Shown here in pieces: positions 24,916 to 37,915 of a DNA stretch of 64,000 bases. The position numbers and the translations under genes are program-made. Below the pieces are notes generated by a model. The model was not told the origin of the DNA. It saw nothing but the letters and a program-made list of their open reading frames with translations, and made no database searches. The stretch comes from Scortum barcoo (Eukaryota > Chordata > Actinopteri > Centrarchiformes > Terapontidae): the NCBI GenBank assembly GCA_023238725.1, contig CM041550.1, positions 25,753,586-25,817,585 of the forward strand, read 5' to 3'. Numbering within the stretch: position 1 is the first letter of the stretch; each line of letters begins with the position of its first letter.

Positions 24916-25581
24916 CTAAATAAGTCACAAGCTTCATATCTGAAAACCTAAACAAATTAAAATACACTATCTGTGTGACCACATACCATTCTTGGTAAGT
25001 AAATACACTGTGTTTGTAATTTAAAACCCTTATCACCTTGGTGTGTATTGACTATTGATGTTTCTTAATGCAAAAACTGGTGCCCATTTGAGCCAGACAG
25101 ATGTGAATTCCACATTAGGTTTGTTTGGTTCTTGCCACCTATGCAGGCTTCACTCATAAGAAAACATAAATAAAAATAAACATATACAGCATGATAAACA
25201 ATAATAAACCCATAATTTGACATGATCTGTTTTAGCTGAATCCAAATGAGGAAGGTGTCTTACTGACTCTATCAGTGCTTAAAAGCTGTAAAAATAGATC
25301 TGGCCTTGCTGCTATGTACTGAGCAGTATGCTGGCCTGTCTGCATGTTGCGTAGCCAGTGCCATACACTTTGACCTCGAGCAACCAATGAGAAGCATGGG
25401 AAACAGTTTTGTAATTGGCTGCCAGCCATGCTTTCTTATCATAAATGAGCAAAAACACAGAAACAAATAAAAATGAGAATGAATAAATACAGCAGTGAAT
25501 ACAGAAATAAACACAAAGGACAGGAAATTTATACAGTCAATAAATATGAGAAAAAAAATCAACCTTCCCAAACAAAGAAAT
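24916..25581. other. Unclassified AT-rich DNA
   Basis: Nothing recognisable was seen. Confidence 0.5.
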
Positions 25582-25935
25582 GGGTGTTCCCTAAAGGATC
25601 CTTTCTACAACCTCTCCTGTTCATTTGATATATAAATGGTCTAAACAGGGTGTGAAGTTCAGATGTATGCCGACAACACTGCACTTTATTTCCATGCAAA
25701 TTACCATGCCATACCAACAAACAGCTTGAAAACTCAGGGCAAGAATGATATGTGTAACCAAATGGCTTGATGATTCACACCCATTCATTCATGTCAAAAG
25801 AACATTTGCATGTTTTTGACAAAGATATCTGCATCTGACAGTGATCGCAAAGTCTATGTGTGTGGACAGATCATCCAAGGAGTCTCTCATGTCAGATTTC
25901 ACAGCTTTATCCTCAATTCCACGTTATCCTTTAAA
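25582..25935 (+). mobile_element. LINE reverse-transcriptase fragment with mutated catalytic motif
   Basis: In shifting plus frames the segment gives GVP, PKGSFLQPLLFI then a stop, YINGLN, then VQMYADNTALYFHAN, later WLDDSHPFIHVK, and finally VRFHSFILNSTLSFKK. This is the order of motifs B, C and D onward in CR1/L2-type LINE reverse transcriptases: GVPQGSxLxPLLF, YADD, and the region before the thumb. The second catalytic Asp of YADD is Asn (25675-25677). Internal stops and frameshifts confirm a dead copy. Both ends are truncated. Confidence 0.8.
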
Positions 25936-26605
25936 AAAAAAACAACTGAATAGAGTAATGAAAAAAAAAAACTATATATGCATGCAATAATTATCCCCCA
26001 CTTAACATACTTTAAGACTCAAGCAAAAAGTACAGCTCTCCTTCAGCTAATTAAGCTTTTCTCTAAGAAGTTCTCAGTTCTGGAAAACTCGACCAATTGA
26101 TAAATGAGGCTGTGTCTCCTACGGTAATGTCATACACAGTCTCTAGGCCGGGCTTTTGAAAATTCATAATATTTCATATTACACTTATTTATTTATTTAT
26201 TTATTATCCTGCTACCTTGCTGCCAACTTGTCCCATGTCCTTTTCACATTGCCTGATGGTAGGCTTTGTATGGCCTGCGTATGTGTAACATATTTAGTAG
26301 TACTTTATCAGCAATGTGGTATGATCTTCTATAGTCGTGTCTAACAAGTCATTATTTTAGTATATTGTAACAGCATTTTTTAACATGTTATTATGCACAA
26401 CATTATGATTGTCATTTTTTAATTATAGGTTATTAGTTATTACTGCTCTGTATGTCTGTTCCAGTTGCTCTGCATGGCAGGTGCACTACTTGAGAATATT
26501 TATTTCTGTTGCTGTCTACTGTCTAAGTTTCAAGTATACTACTACTACTAATAGTATTCTTTCTTCTTAAATAGAGTAGAAATAAAAAAATAATAATACT
26601 GCATT
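25936..26605. other. Unclassified AT-rich DNA
   Basis: A short (TTAT)n run lies at about 26187-26207 and A tracts at 25931-25970. No gene was recognised. Confidence 0.5.
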
Positions 26606-26770
26606 CTCAAATGTACTCATTTCTTTCACCTCAGTAAAGTAACCGTACCACAGATAAAAGTTGTGCATATCAAATTATACAAATAAAATTTCATAACTAT
26701 TACCAACAAAATGTATTTAATACATTAGAAGTGAAAGTACTTAATATTCAAAATGACCCTTTTATGTATT
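26606..26770 (-). repeat. Degenerate MITE-like repeat
   Basis: In minus sense the phrases TAAGTACTTTCACTTCTAAT, AAATACATTTTGTTGGTAAT, and GTTACTTTACTGAGGTGA follow the right half of a very common fish hAT-type MITE ('GTACTTTTACTT...' repeats), from memory. The termini are not preserved. Confidence 0.5.
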
Positions 26771-28198
26771 TTCTTTGACCCTTATTGGCCCCTGTAAGCG
26801 ATGCCAAGGATTACTCCAATAAAAGAAGTGCCGGCCCACAAACACAAACATTCACATACATGCAGGCTCATTTCTGATTACATCTCGGGTTAATATTTTC
26901 TAAGTGACACAGTGTTTTATCTTCCATCATCTCCTGCTGCCATGTGTGAGTTATGACCCCTTGTAGCTGACTTCTTTCACAACAATAACAACACATAACT
27001 CAGTCTGCAGTCTCTCTGTCTCCCAGCCTGAATCCACCCCTCCTCCCTCTGTCTCCCATGAAGCGCCATGATATCCATTTCTAAACAGAAAACAGACACA
27101 ATGTGGGCATATGCCTTCATGTACGCTTGTATGTGCATGTCTACATAAGTCTGAGCCTGAGTGTTTGTGTATGCAGAATATGAAATGTATTTCTGCTAGA
27201 ATTCAGCCTGCACGGGAGATTGCAAGTCGGTGTGTCATCTTAGAGATATCTAGTTTATTGATTTCAACCATCGACCATGAGTGAGTGCACTTAGCCTTTC
27301 AGGAAAAGAAAAAAAGGCTAAGGGAAATGGTAAAATGTACAGTTCTCCCCATGGTTTATTTACCCCTTACTTGCCTCTGGGATACACTACGTTACACTTC
27401 CAGAAGCCCATGTATCAACAATACACTATCACAATTGCAGAAAGAAACAGAAAGAAACACAAAGTATGCATGACCACAAATATTCAAGCAATGACACATA
27501 AAAATGAAGATAAGGTAGGGCATGGCAGTGCTGAGCACACAGTCATATATGTACAGATGTCTTTAGCTTGCACACATTTCCTTTCATACAACAGCCTCAA
27601 CAAATCAATGCAACACCAGCCCAGCACCACGTGACCATGAACATTGGTTGTGTGATTGCCACAGACTGCAAATGTGTCATATTAAAGCCATTGACAGGCA
27701 TTTTATCCCCAGAATTGATGCATTCAAAGGTCATTTAGAAAAGCCACTTGATAAAACTGCAGTTTCCATCTTTAATCAGACTGCTAATTGCAACCTCCAG
27801 ATTCATTTAAACAAGCAACGTGAAGAAAGTGAGACACTAATTCATTATACAGAATTATTGTGTAGGACAGAAAGACAGAGAGAAAGTAAGAAATAAAGAA
27901 GGAGGCTAGAAACGAAAGGGATGATGGATAAGGCATGAAGGCCGACCAATTTGCGGCCGGCTGTTCACACCTCTTGGTGAGGAGGAGGAATCCTGCTGTG
28001 CGAGCGATGTAAGGTTCTGATTGCACTGATGCTATTGAAGTGACGCTGTCTAACTCACAACACCTGGCTCTCTGCTCCAACCAGCCCCACTGCTGGGTGT
28101 GAAGGCACAGAGGAGAACAAGAACGCAAGACTGATGACTCTCTGGTCAGGTCATGGACCTTCATGTGCCCCGACATGCTCTGCTGACTTGTGGGCATG

Positions 28199-28204
<6 letters not shown>
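26771..28204. other. Unclassified DNA
   Basis: A G+C-richer patch at 27930-28190 has no recognised gene. The minus frame of 137 codons there (27784-28197) has no domain. The rest is AT-rich and featureless. Confidence 0.45.

Positions 28205-28258
<54 letters not shown>
28205..28258. repeat. (TA)27 microsatellite
   Basis: A perfect TA run of about 54 bases, the longest in the window. Confidence 0.95.
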
Positions 28259-28260
<2 letters not shown>

Positions 28261-28586
28261 CTTTGTTCTTACACCTACATGTGTACAGTATAACCATGTT
28301 CATGCCCACACACAAATCTATAATACCAATAGAAATAACTGATGTTTCAGATGAACTTTACAGCTTTTTTTGTATTTAACGTTAATGTTCACGAAATAGC
28401 TATTATATTTTTATTAACAATAATTGATCCACATTTTATTAAACTGATTTATCACTGATTTATCATTTTGTCAATAACATGTTAAAAATAATGAAACATG
28501 CCAAACAAACTTTGTAAAAGAAAAAATTGATGTTGTAAAATTACTTTTTTTCTCTCACACTAACAGTCCAAAATCCAAAGAATTTT

Positions 28587-28614
28587 ACGCTTGTATAATG
28601 ACGCTTGTATAATG
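28587..28614. repeat. Perfect 14-bp tandem duplication
   Basis: ACGCTTGTATAATG occurs twice, head to tail. Confidence 0.95.
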
Positions 28615-29061
28615 TTGTGTAATGTGTCAAATTAAAGAAGCTAGAATGGGAATGTATTTTAGAATGTATTTTTGCTTGAAAAACAGTTTATTTTCTGTCA
28701 ATACACTATTAAATTAAATTACAAATCACTTGGTTCTAGTTCCTGTATTGTAAGGAACATAGTCAGAATACTTCCTTGAGTCTGTCCTACATAAAATATC
28801 CAGGTGCCATATATTCAAATGTGTATTAATCTGCAGCTGACAACAGTCCCCAACAAATACACAATTTCCTCCTAATTAATGTTTGCTAAAAACTACAGTT
28901 CCCAAAATTTAACTACATGTCTGTGAACCATTTTTTAAAGAATGAACTGAAGAATGGGTTTGGAGCTGAGTACCTTATAGGGTAGGGAAGTCATTAAATA
29001 TTTAGAGAGTAATGCTTTGTTGGTTTTGGTCTTTCTTGGGAATGGTTGACCGTGAGAAAAC

Positions 29062-29080
29062 ATAAATAAATAAATAAATA
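29062..29080. repeat. (AAAT)n microsatellite
   Basis: About five perfect ATAA units. Confidence 0.9.
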
Positions 29081-30204
29081 CATCCCTTTAGCATTAAGCA
29101 GTTTGCAGTCCTGACAGTAATGCTGATAAAGTCTGAAGCCAAAAATTCATGAATTATGAATTCAGAGTTGCAAATGAGAGGGAACACAGCCTGTTTTCTA
29201 TTAAAGTAACGGTGTGTATTGTTGGGTGAAGCAAGCACAGCCAATGTGGAAAGAAGAGTAATTTTGCTGATATATCACACATCTATGGCAGAAAACTGCT
29301 TTTGTATATTTGACAGAATTTCTCCAGCCAACATGTTTTCTAGCAACCTCCTCTTCAAGGCAACTGTGTAATCACCAATTAGTTCCACAAATGCAGTGAA
29401 GTTATTCTCCTGGGAAAGGTTAAATGAAATTACAAAACCAAAACCAAAAATGTGTCCTTGGTTTCTTTTCTTTCTTCTTTTCTTTAGCCATATGTTCTCA
29501 TTTGTACTTAAAAACTGACTGAGAGAGCTCCACCATGACGGAGCTGATTTAGGTGGCAGAAAAGCAGGTGAAAAAAAAAAACAAAATTTCCAAATCCTTG
29601 GATAGATTTTTAAATGTGTTTGAAATGAAAAGGATGGTTTATTTGACTTTGAGTAACTCCAGAAGCTGTTGTTTTGTTGACTAAAGATTAGATTAGTGTT
29701 TTCTAGTCTCTAGCTCACTGAAGCAGGAATAGACTTATGGGAACAGAGGCCTAAAAGTAGGCATTTATGGTGGAGATTAAAGCAGCATTAAATGTAATTA
29801 TGAAAGAGGGCTGTCCTCTCTACAGTTGTGTGAATTTCTATGCTTGTAATATGCAGTGTACTGCAGACTGCATTAAAGACACCGGGGATTCATTGAGTGT
29901 TTTAACTGGGGAAATAAATGAATTAAAAGACAAATTACACCAAGGTCCCAGTTGAGCTTCCTTATACACACATGGGCATACCATCATGCAAATACACATG
30001 CAGATATGTTCTGCTGTTTGACGTACAAAGATATGCTTACACTCACACGTTGGGGGCATCCATGCACCCAGCAACAGATGTATGCAGTAATTAAAGGCCA
30101 GAAATTAGGGTTAGACTCACTCTCACGGCACAGTGACTTATTCATGAATATTTTACAAATGTGAGATATTGATTAAACAAGAGTCCAAAGCACTACACTT
30201 GTGT

Positions 30205-30385
30205 GTAGTGTGAACATGCTCACAATGGCAATGCTAACATGGTGATGTGAATGAGGTATAATGTTTATTATTTTAATTTAGCATTTTTCTATAGTAACAT
30301 GTTGCAAATTGGGAATAAACATATTTTACAAGCTGGTGGGATCATCATTAATTTTGCTGGTAGTTGGTCAGAAAGGTAAGTATTG
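30205..30385 (+). repeat. Percomorph dispersed repeat, copy 2 (left-hand part)
   Basis: Phrases such as CATGCTCACAATGGCAATGC, TAACATGGTGATGT, GGTATAATGTTTA, and GGTAGTTGGTCAGAAAGG follow the left half of a dispersed repeat very common in percomorph genomes. It overlaps in content with the piece at 37690-37915. It is divergent and has no coding potential. Confidence 0.6.
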
Positions 30386-31635
30386 TATAAAGGAGAATAC
30401 TGACTGTCTCATGGCATGGGTCTAGGGCTTATGGGAAATGGTTTTGGTTAAAAGCTGCATAAAACAAATTAATAGTAAATAAATAATGACAGTTTTTCAG
30501 AAAACTATCATCCTTATCTAAAGAAGCGAGGCAAGCCACGTGACAACATGTTTAGAAGGTATGAACAGCTTTCTCTGCCAGAGAGGCAGAGGGTCCGACG
30601 TTGTTAAAAGTCAGGAGCTCTTGGTTAATACCACAGGGTCTGATATGGACCTAATACAGTGGATGATATATGTATGTGTCTGTCCGCAAAGGCAACTACA
30701 GGTTCACCTAAATGCAGCCATGTTTTTTAAATTGTCTAACACCAGAAATGATCAAATAGTGTACTTTCATTTACCTTTATTTGAGGCAGACAGATTTTAT
30801 TGATAGGGTTTTATTTCTTATACTGTATATTAATCGATAAGCTTTATGTTTTCCTTGGTTTGTTTCTATGTGTCATGTGTCATTGTAATTAGCTGATGCT
30901 TTGGGTTGCAAACATTTTTCCATATTCTGTTCAAGCCATAGGAAGTTTGTACCATGTAAATCTTTAACAGATTTCAAATTCTGTTTCATGAATGATGAAT
31001 ATAAATAAATGAATGTTATACCTATACATCTTTCAAGTCAAATTGACTTGAAGTTAATGTGAAATTGTCTCACATATTCTAGATCCACTTGCTTGTGTTT
31101 ATTTCTATTAAGAACACATCCATAGAGTAAATATTAGTTAGCACATCCTTTTAAACACCTGGTCTTAAATTAGAACTTCTTTTGGTGAGAGATTTAGAAA
31201 CACTAAAGCTAAAAAAGACAGGAACAACAGACGATGAGGTCCAGGTAGTGATAAATAAGATTCAAAGAGGTATGTGAATGTGCAATGTACTTTGCCCCGA
31301 GCGGTTCATCTAAAAGACATTAAAAGACAACGGCAGAGGTGAAGAAATGATGGCTTTCTTTTAAAGTCATGGTGAATTGTAATGCATATAAGACACACTG
31401 GGTGCAGAACCATTGTGTCATTCATAGATGATAAAATGGTGAAATTAGTTATTGATGGATACATGTCCCCAAATGGCATAATCCCTAAGGATTTTTGACC
31501 AGTTGGTGCTGAAAATGAAGCCAGATAACAATTATGTAGTATTTTTTAAATTTCCAAAGAGAAATTATACCTGGCTTAATTAACCCAGATGTGACTGAAA
31601 ATTGCCCATTGAAATATAACCAGCAGGATTAATGC
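30386..31635. other. Unclassified AT-rich DNA
   Basis: Nothing recognisable was seen. Confidence 0.5.
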
Positions 31636-31706
31636 AGGCAGCAGCAACAACAACAACAACAACAATGATAATAATAATAATAATCATCATCATCATCATC
31701 ATCATC
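31636..31706. repeat. Compound trinucleotide microsatellite
   Basis: CAG/CAA units pass into AAT units and then CAT units without interruption. On the minus strand this gives the Met/Ile/Val runs of a spurious 122-codon frame. Confidence 0.95.
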
Positions 31707-33889
31707 CACACCATCACTGTCCCATCGTCAACACTATGGTAACATAAAAATAAAAGATACATATACATGCAAAAATAAATTAAAAAATAAAAATAGACAC
31801 AATTAATAATGATAACAGTTATAAACAATAGTATATGCTGTAGCTGTATTTGCATTTGTATTTGGTTGTGTGTATACAGATGCAGGGAATGATACAAGGT
31901 GTACTTCAGGTGTCGATGCGTGGTATATCTCTTGTATTTTCTCTTCATGTATAGATTTTCTTTTAACTACAGATGTACCAAATGTTCTTAACTATCCAAG
32001 TCTGCTTTCACCCAGGTGTGCTGAATGATGAATCCCACGTGATTTTTAACTGGAGGCCAATTATTGTTATTAGAATATGTAAAACCCTCTAAACACTGTA
32101 TAAGGCTGGCTGTTGTGCTATGTGCAAATTCTCTGGCACATGCCCACAATAAGGGAAACATCACTGAAAAAAGACTGTAAGAACAACTTCTAGTGAAATG
32201 GCCCTAAATATAAACATAAAGTTTCCAAACTGCCAATTTTACAGGAAAATCAGAGCCCACTCAAAAACAGTGACGGCAAAACATCAGTGATGTATCTATG
32301 AGCAGTATGTAAGCCATTCAAAAGCTCAGTGCACACAGTATCATCAAAGGGTTTTTATAGTCCAATAGTATTTCTTCAATCCACAAATTTAACTTAATTT
32401 AATAATAATTTAAATGTATAATAATCAAAACTTGATTACATGAGATCCATGTGTTTAATTTTGTTTATGTTATTATGTGTAATTCAAAACTCACGTTTTC
32501 TTTGCTCTGTACAAACAATGTGTGGACTGTGAAAAAGATTTTTTTTTTTTTTTACTTTTTCAGGCAACAAAGCTTCCAACCAAAATGTTCTCTTACCTAA
32601 AAGAAAAGCAAAAATAAGAAAACTTTGGTCAATAATAGAAATCCAAGGATACTAACAAAATACAGATTGACGATACAAACAAAAATAAGAGGAAACTTCA
32701 TATGTCGCATCCTGCCTGAGGCCCAGATTTCAATGGTCAATAAATGGACTTAAAACATTCCTGTATGGCTGTTATAAATTTGCTATTATTATCCACAGGA
32801 TTCACACAGACACTAGGCCGTGTCTTTGTCCTATCAGCCTAGCATGGCCCGCTGCATACAAATACACATACTGCACACACAATGAGTGGTCTGTTTCTTA
32901 TTGCCACAGTTCTTCCTCATTCCAGAGCTTCCTAGCCAATGGTGATGAGCCTTGACGGCATTAGTGTTGATTTTATGTGACAGCGATGAAACTGGATAAT
33001 GAAAATCAATAAGGCAAGCTTGTCAAAGCCTGCAATTGTCAAGTTTTATAAAACCTTTTCTTGGCTGAGCTGGACCATTCCCAGCTGCAAATATTCACAC
33101 GCATGCACATACAGAAGGCACATGCAGGCGACCAAACATGCATGCAACAAAAATAGGCTCAAGGCTTCATCCATGCAAATGGAATATGTTGGCTCACTGC
33201 ATGTATTTCCTGCTCCATGAAAGGTAATATAAATATATTATTTAATCAATGGGAACTGTATTACGTTCAAAATTTAAATGAATTGCTATGGGATATTTGT
33301 AATTTTGATAAGTTACTCATTTAGTCTGTAAAAGGTCAGACATTTTTGTTCTGTTTATATGCTTTTTTTGTTCTCTTAAATATGCGTTACACTCCTTTTT
33401 GCTGGCTAGACCACCAATCAAATGTAATTTCAGTGCATTTCATTAAAGCACATTTCCCTGATCGAATCCCATCCCTCCCCGGGGCTCTTTTGTTCGCCTC
33501 TATATTTAACTGTTTTTGTATTACATTCACATACACAGATCAATTCTCTCTCTCTGGCCTATCGGTGCTCCAAGTTAGACAAATTACATTTACCTGCTTC
33601 ACAAATGCTTCAAATAGAGAGAACTGAGGAAAATGGGAAAACTGGAAAACAAGATGCCCACTTAAGTAAACTAGGACAACGACAAGCCCCACTATCATTC
33701 CATCCCAGAGGTGCAGAGTGTACTACTCTTATTGTTTGTGGATTGAAGAAAGGATGGAGACTCTCTAACACAATAGGCCTTGATTTAATATGCATATTCT
33801 CTGTCTCACACACACAAAGAGCAAATCAACAAACTTTCTCTCAAAGATTGCGAGTGCTGCTTTTGATCATGGAATCACACTTGACCTCC
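31707..33889. other. Unclassified DNA
   Basis: AT-rich, with T tract at 32540-32553. The block at 33400-33600 is repeat-free and of balanced composition. No coding exon was recognised. Confidence 0.45.
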
Positions 33890-34335
33890 TTTCTTCTGCC
33901 TCTTTCTCTGAACCGTTAGTTGAACGCTGCAGCTTTGAGGGACAGGGTGATAAAGGGCTATTGGGTGTTTTTTTCTTTTAGCTCGGCAGTTCTCGCCCAT
34001 CTTTAATTCTCACTCGCACACTCAAACTTTTTGGCAGAGTCTGCAGCTCTGGGGAACAGAAGGGAAAGACGAGGGGCAGTGTTTGTTCATCCCGCAGAAA
34101 GAAAATTTGTGTGATCACAGGGTGGGAGTGATGATAGCCTGTGTTTTCAGCAGAGGGCCTGGTGTCCTTGGAGGCCCCCACTGACTCATGAATATCTGGC
34201 CCAGCAGCTGACAGTGATTGGCTACTGATGTGAGCCGAGCGGCCTTGTCCGTGCTCATTGCCTGCACGTCCGACAACATACAACAGTGGCCTCTCATCCC
34301 ACCTCTGACAGCCGACAAGATGTTTTTTAAACCAC
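33890..34335. other. Candidate conserved noncoding or regulatory block
   Basis: About 450 repeat-free bases with higher G+C than the flanks contain AP-1-like TGACTCA, E-box CAGCTG and homeodomain-type cores. Frames in this block (for example 33978-34337, minus, 119 codons) have no known domain. The texture fits an enhancer, but this is inference only. Confidence 0.3.
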
Positions 34336-34959
34336 ATGGAATATCTAGCAGTATGGCAGTAATTGTGTGCAGTGGGCTTGTTTTAGTTTAATTGGGGACA
34401 ATAGCCTAGCAATTTCATCCTTGGAAAAAGAAAATCAATTTTTACCAAGCTTCAAATAACAGTAAGTTCACATGGGGTTTTTGTCAATGAACAAAGGGCT
34501 ATTGTGTAAAACATAGGAGATATGTCATAGCTGTAATGTGTCATTGTAAAAAGTATGGGAATTAGGCCTGTGACAAAATGGCTGCTAATGCAAATGCAAG
34601 GGGGATGGGAAAGTAGGAAGCAACTCACTTTGAAGACGTCTGGACCGATCTTCACTGGGTTTCCTCAGAACTCACAGGTTTCCACAAAAAACGCTGCAGC
34701 TTCAAGTGTCCATTTATTGCAAATGATTATAAAATTTGATTTGTGTGAACAGTCCCTGCTGTCTGAGGGAGCTCTCAAAGAATATGAGCATAAATAACAA
34801 CTCTAAACAACTAAATAACAACAACTAATAGAAGCATTTATCCCTCTAAAAAATACATATATCAATGTTAAATCTTATCTGTAATCAGCAGTACCAAAAC
34901 CTTAGCACAGGGGGGTTGGGTTGCAAAAGTTATTAGCAGGAATGTATCAGCAGAGTTTG
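34336..34959. other. Unclassified DNA
   Basis: Nothing recognisable was seen. Confidence 0.5.
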
Positions 34960-35170
34960 TGAGAGAGCTCAGGGTAAAATGGACTCACTGTACACCTGGA
35001 TGAATGTGACTAAATATTACTAGTTAGCTGAGAGGCAAACAACTGACGAAGGAGTCGGTGATTGCAAAGCATGACTGGAGCAGTTCATGCCAACCAGCTA
35101 ATACCAGGGTGTCCAGACAACACCATTGCTGGCAATGGTAATCTGTTAGTATTTAGTCTAATAGTGTGCT
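34960..35170. repeat. Dispersed repeat shared with 46330-46475, copy A
   Basis: The phrases TGTACACCTGGATGAATGTG, GTTAGCTGAG, GGTGATTGCAAAGCATGAC, and GTAATCTGTTAGTAT recur in the same order, diverged, at 46330-46475. No terminal repeats or coding capacity were seen. Confidence 0.6.
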
Positions 35171-35294
35171 ATTTATTATTAATGCCAATATATAAGACTT
35201 GGATTTGGAATCAGTTTGCAAATCAGTACATCTGAAACAGTATGGGACTAGTACAAATAAATGGTAATAAATATTCTTCAACTTGAGCAAAAAA

Positions 35295-35600
35295 TTAGCT
35301 CTTCTTACAGGGCGAGCATTGTGTGGGAGGGGGCAGGGGGAGTGGACGCCTCCACGCCAACAGACAGACGTTGAGCAGCAGAGGTTTTGAGAGAGCCGAG
35401 GGCAGAGCTGGAGCTTCTGTGAGGAACAAAAACATGGAGTCACACCAGATTCAGCTCTGATCCGGAGACAGAGGACTCGGGTTTATTTTTCAAACTTTTA
35501 GAATGAAAATCTGGATTTATCTTTACAACCTGTCTGCAGCAGAGAGCCGTAGGTGTCCTGATCTCCACTGTGAGAGTTATGATGGAGGTAGCTTCTCTTT
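35295..35600 (+). promoter_or_regulatory. Possible promoter or 5' untranslated exon
   Basis: A purine-rich, G+C-richer island follows a polypyrimidine-CAG-like word (CTCTTCTTACAG, 35299-35310). It contains several in-frame-short ATGs and no long frame. It resembles the first exon of a large gene or a noncoding RNA, or a conserved block. No TATA box or CpG cluster is convincing. Confidence 0.2.
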
Positions 35601-37689
35601 GTCACATACTGACTGCTGACTGGAGGGGAAACGTAGAGGAGAGGGGGAAGACTGGAGGAAAATAACAGAAAGAGCCAGATTCTCTGGTGGGTGCTGAGTT
35701 GGAACATAAGCACACAGACACACAAAATAATGCCTGTCCTTACTCTCTAGGAGCTATTAGCTGGCTATCCTGCTAATGTAGGTAGTTTGATGGTTGTGAA
35801 AGCCTTCAGCTGAACACAGAACACGGACTGCGCTCTGCCATCTCACTTTTACTATTCTGTGAGGAAGGGCACTCTCTTCATCTCTTTATAAACTGCCTGA
35901 ACTAACGCAGTGTTGCATGTTCGAGACGTACAGCTGATCTGAAGATGAAAGTCTGAAATAAAAATCTGAAAACATCATGGGGCCATATAGACTCCATGCC
36001 TGTTGATTAAGCACAGATTCATTGTTGGGTTAACGGGTGTATTTCTTCCTCATATGGGAAATATCTCTGCCATGACATTATCACTGAAACATACAGAAAT
36101 TAGTAACAGCTTTAAGTGCCCTGATGAGTGATGCATCTGTGTTGACTTTAGATTGCGCAGATAGGGGGAGGAAGATAATGCGAACTTCAGGAAAGTCACA
36201 AATGAGACACCAGATGTTCCCTCGGTCCTATCTGTTTCCCATGTAACCTCAGTTTAGCCCTCAGGTCTGATCACTCCACAATAACATCCCAAACATCTCA
36301 GGTGCAGCACTACAATCAGTCAGTCATTAGTGATCAGCTCATGACTCAGGTCTAGAGCGACTGAATGAACTGCTGAGATGCTGCAGATATTTCTCTCCTT
36401 CTATCTTTCTTTAAACTTCCTTCCTTCTTGGCAGTTGACCTATCTTGTTATGACTGCCAGCATCTGGCAGAATATTCTGCTTTTGCATGCACATAAAATA
36501 TTAGTCATGTAAGCTCATCTTGCTGAGAGCACTTTGACTAGTGTGTGTAAAAAAGTCAAAGGCATATATTCAGTGTGCCAAGCCCATTAGACATGGCTGC
36601 AGAGTCTGACACTATAAAACTTTGTGTGGGATTGCTTAAAAGCTCTAATGTAGAAAGATATTACTTTCCCTTGTCAAATGGCAAATAAAGTCCAGTTAAT
36701 CTCAGTAAAGCCAGTTCTGGTCAAAGGAAAACATGTATAAACAAATCTATGACAAATGGCCTGGATCGAAATTAAATTTTAGACCAGAAATGCTCTACCT
36801 CTTATAAATCAAGGGCCAGGCTGCTCCCCACTCTCATTTTACGTTATTTATCTATCCTTTTTCTCTATCTGTGTGAAATGATGGTAGACAGTAATGTTTT
36901 ACCATAAACACTGCCTCCTGTTTTGGGTAGAAAATGTCTATCTTTCTGCACTCATGGCATTTTAGAATTCCACATATTCAAACAAATATCCACAAACAGT
37001 CTGACGCCAGTGGTGCCAGCTTATGGGAAAAATGTTTTGTTCAAACTGTATTGGCTCAAGATGATTTATAGTCTGAACATGACAGGGAGAGAAACACTAG
37101 ACGCTTTATCAGACTATGCTAAATGCAAGAATTTATATCATATCAAAACCCATATTGACACGACGGCATGGTGACTGGTACACTGGCGACTCTTGACTAC
37201 ATTACTATGACATTTCATTGTCCCCAGATGATGAATCCTACTACTTTAGTGATTGTCTGACTTTTAATTTGTAGTTCAGAGTATTGACTTTATGTATAAA
37301 GCTGGATGACATGCTTCCACTACCCACTATACAAAAGTGAATCCAAAATAGGAGCCGTGGCATCAAGGTCAAGGTCACATAATTTCTATCTTCATATACT
37401 GTCTATGTCTCAAAATCTCAACTCTTACTGGTGATGTACTTTCCTGTGTGATGTACTGGGTTATTTGACTGTGCTGTAAGCAGAGGGAGCAGTCACTGTT
37501 AACTGTTTAACTTCTGACAGAGCAGCCACCTGAGGCATGTTTGCTCCCCTCAGTGAGATAAATGCATCATTTCAAGTGCAATTCTCGGACCTGTGTTAAT
37601 AAAAACACTTTTCCATTACAAGTAACCACAAAATGTCACTAAATTGACCAGGAGGAGCATCTTTAACGTTGTGACTTTATCATTAGACA
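35601..37689. other. Unclassified DNA
   Basis: Nothing recognisable was seen. Confidence 0.5.
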
Positions 37690-37915
37690 CATTATACATA
37701 AAGTACACCTGAGGCTGATGGGAATGGCATTTGTTTTGCTTATATTTAGTCAAAAATCTGAAATTCAGTTTTTATCTGTTGTTGACGCTCTATGAAAATG
37801 TTAGGACAACACACAAGTTATTGTCTTGGAACCAAAAATTATCCAAATTTCATGTCAGTCCACGTTGAATAATCAAGATATTTCACTGGATACATGAAAA
37901 TTGTGACCTGCAGAT
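37690..37915 (+). repeat. Percomorph dispersed repeat, copy 3 (middle and right parts)
   Basis: The phrases AAAGTACACCTGAGGCTGAT, GGGAATGGCATTTGTTTTGC, CCAAATTTCATGTCAGTCCA, and GATATTTCACT follow the same dispersed family as 21880-22010 and 30205-30385. It is the best preserved of the three copies. Confidence 0.65.

Larger units (their letters stand above)
28259..30204. other. Unclassified AT-rich DNA
   Basis: It contains a 14-bp tandem duplication (28587-28614), an (AAAT)n run (29062-29080) and a short block at 29765-29955 of conserved-noncoding texture. No gene was recognised. Confidence 0.45.

Noticed and set aside
27784..28197. 137-codon minus-strand frame
   Set aside because: No known domain; overlaps simple-sequence and unremarkable DNA.
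31580..31948. 122-codon frame with Met, Ile and Val runs
   Set aside because: It is the translation of the compound trinucleotide microsatellite.
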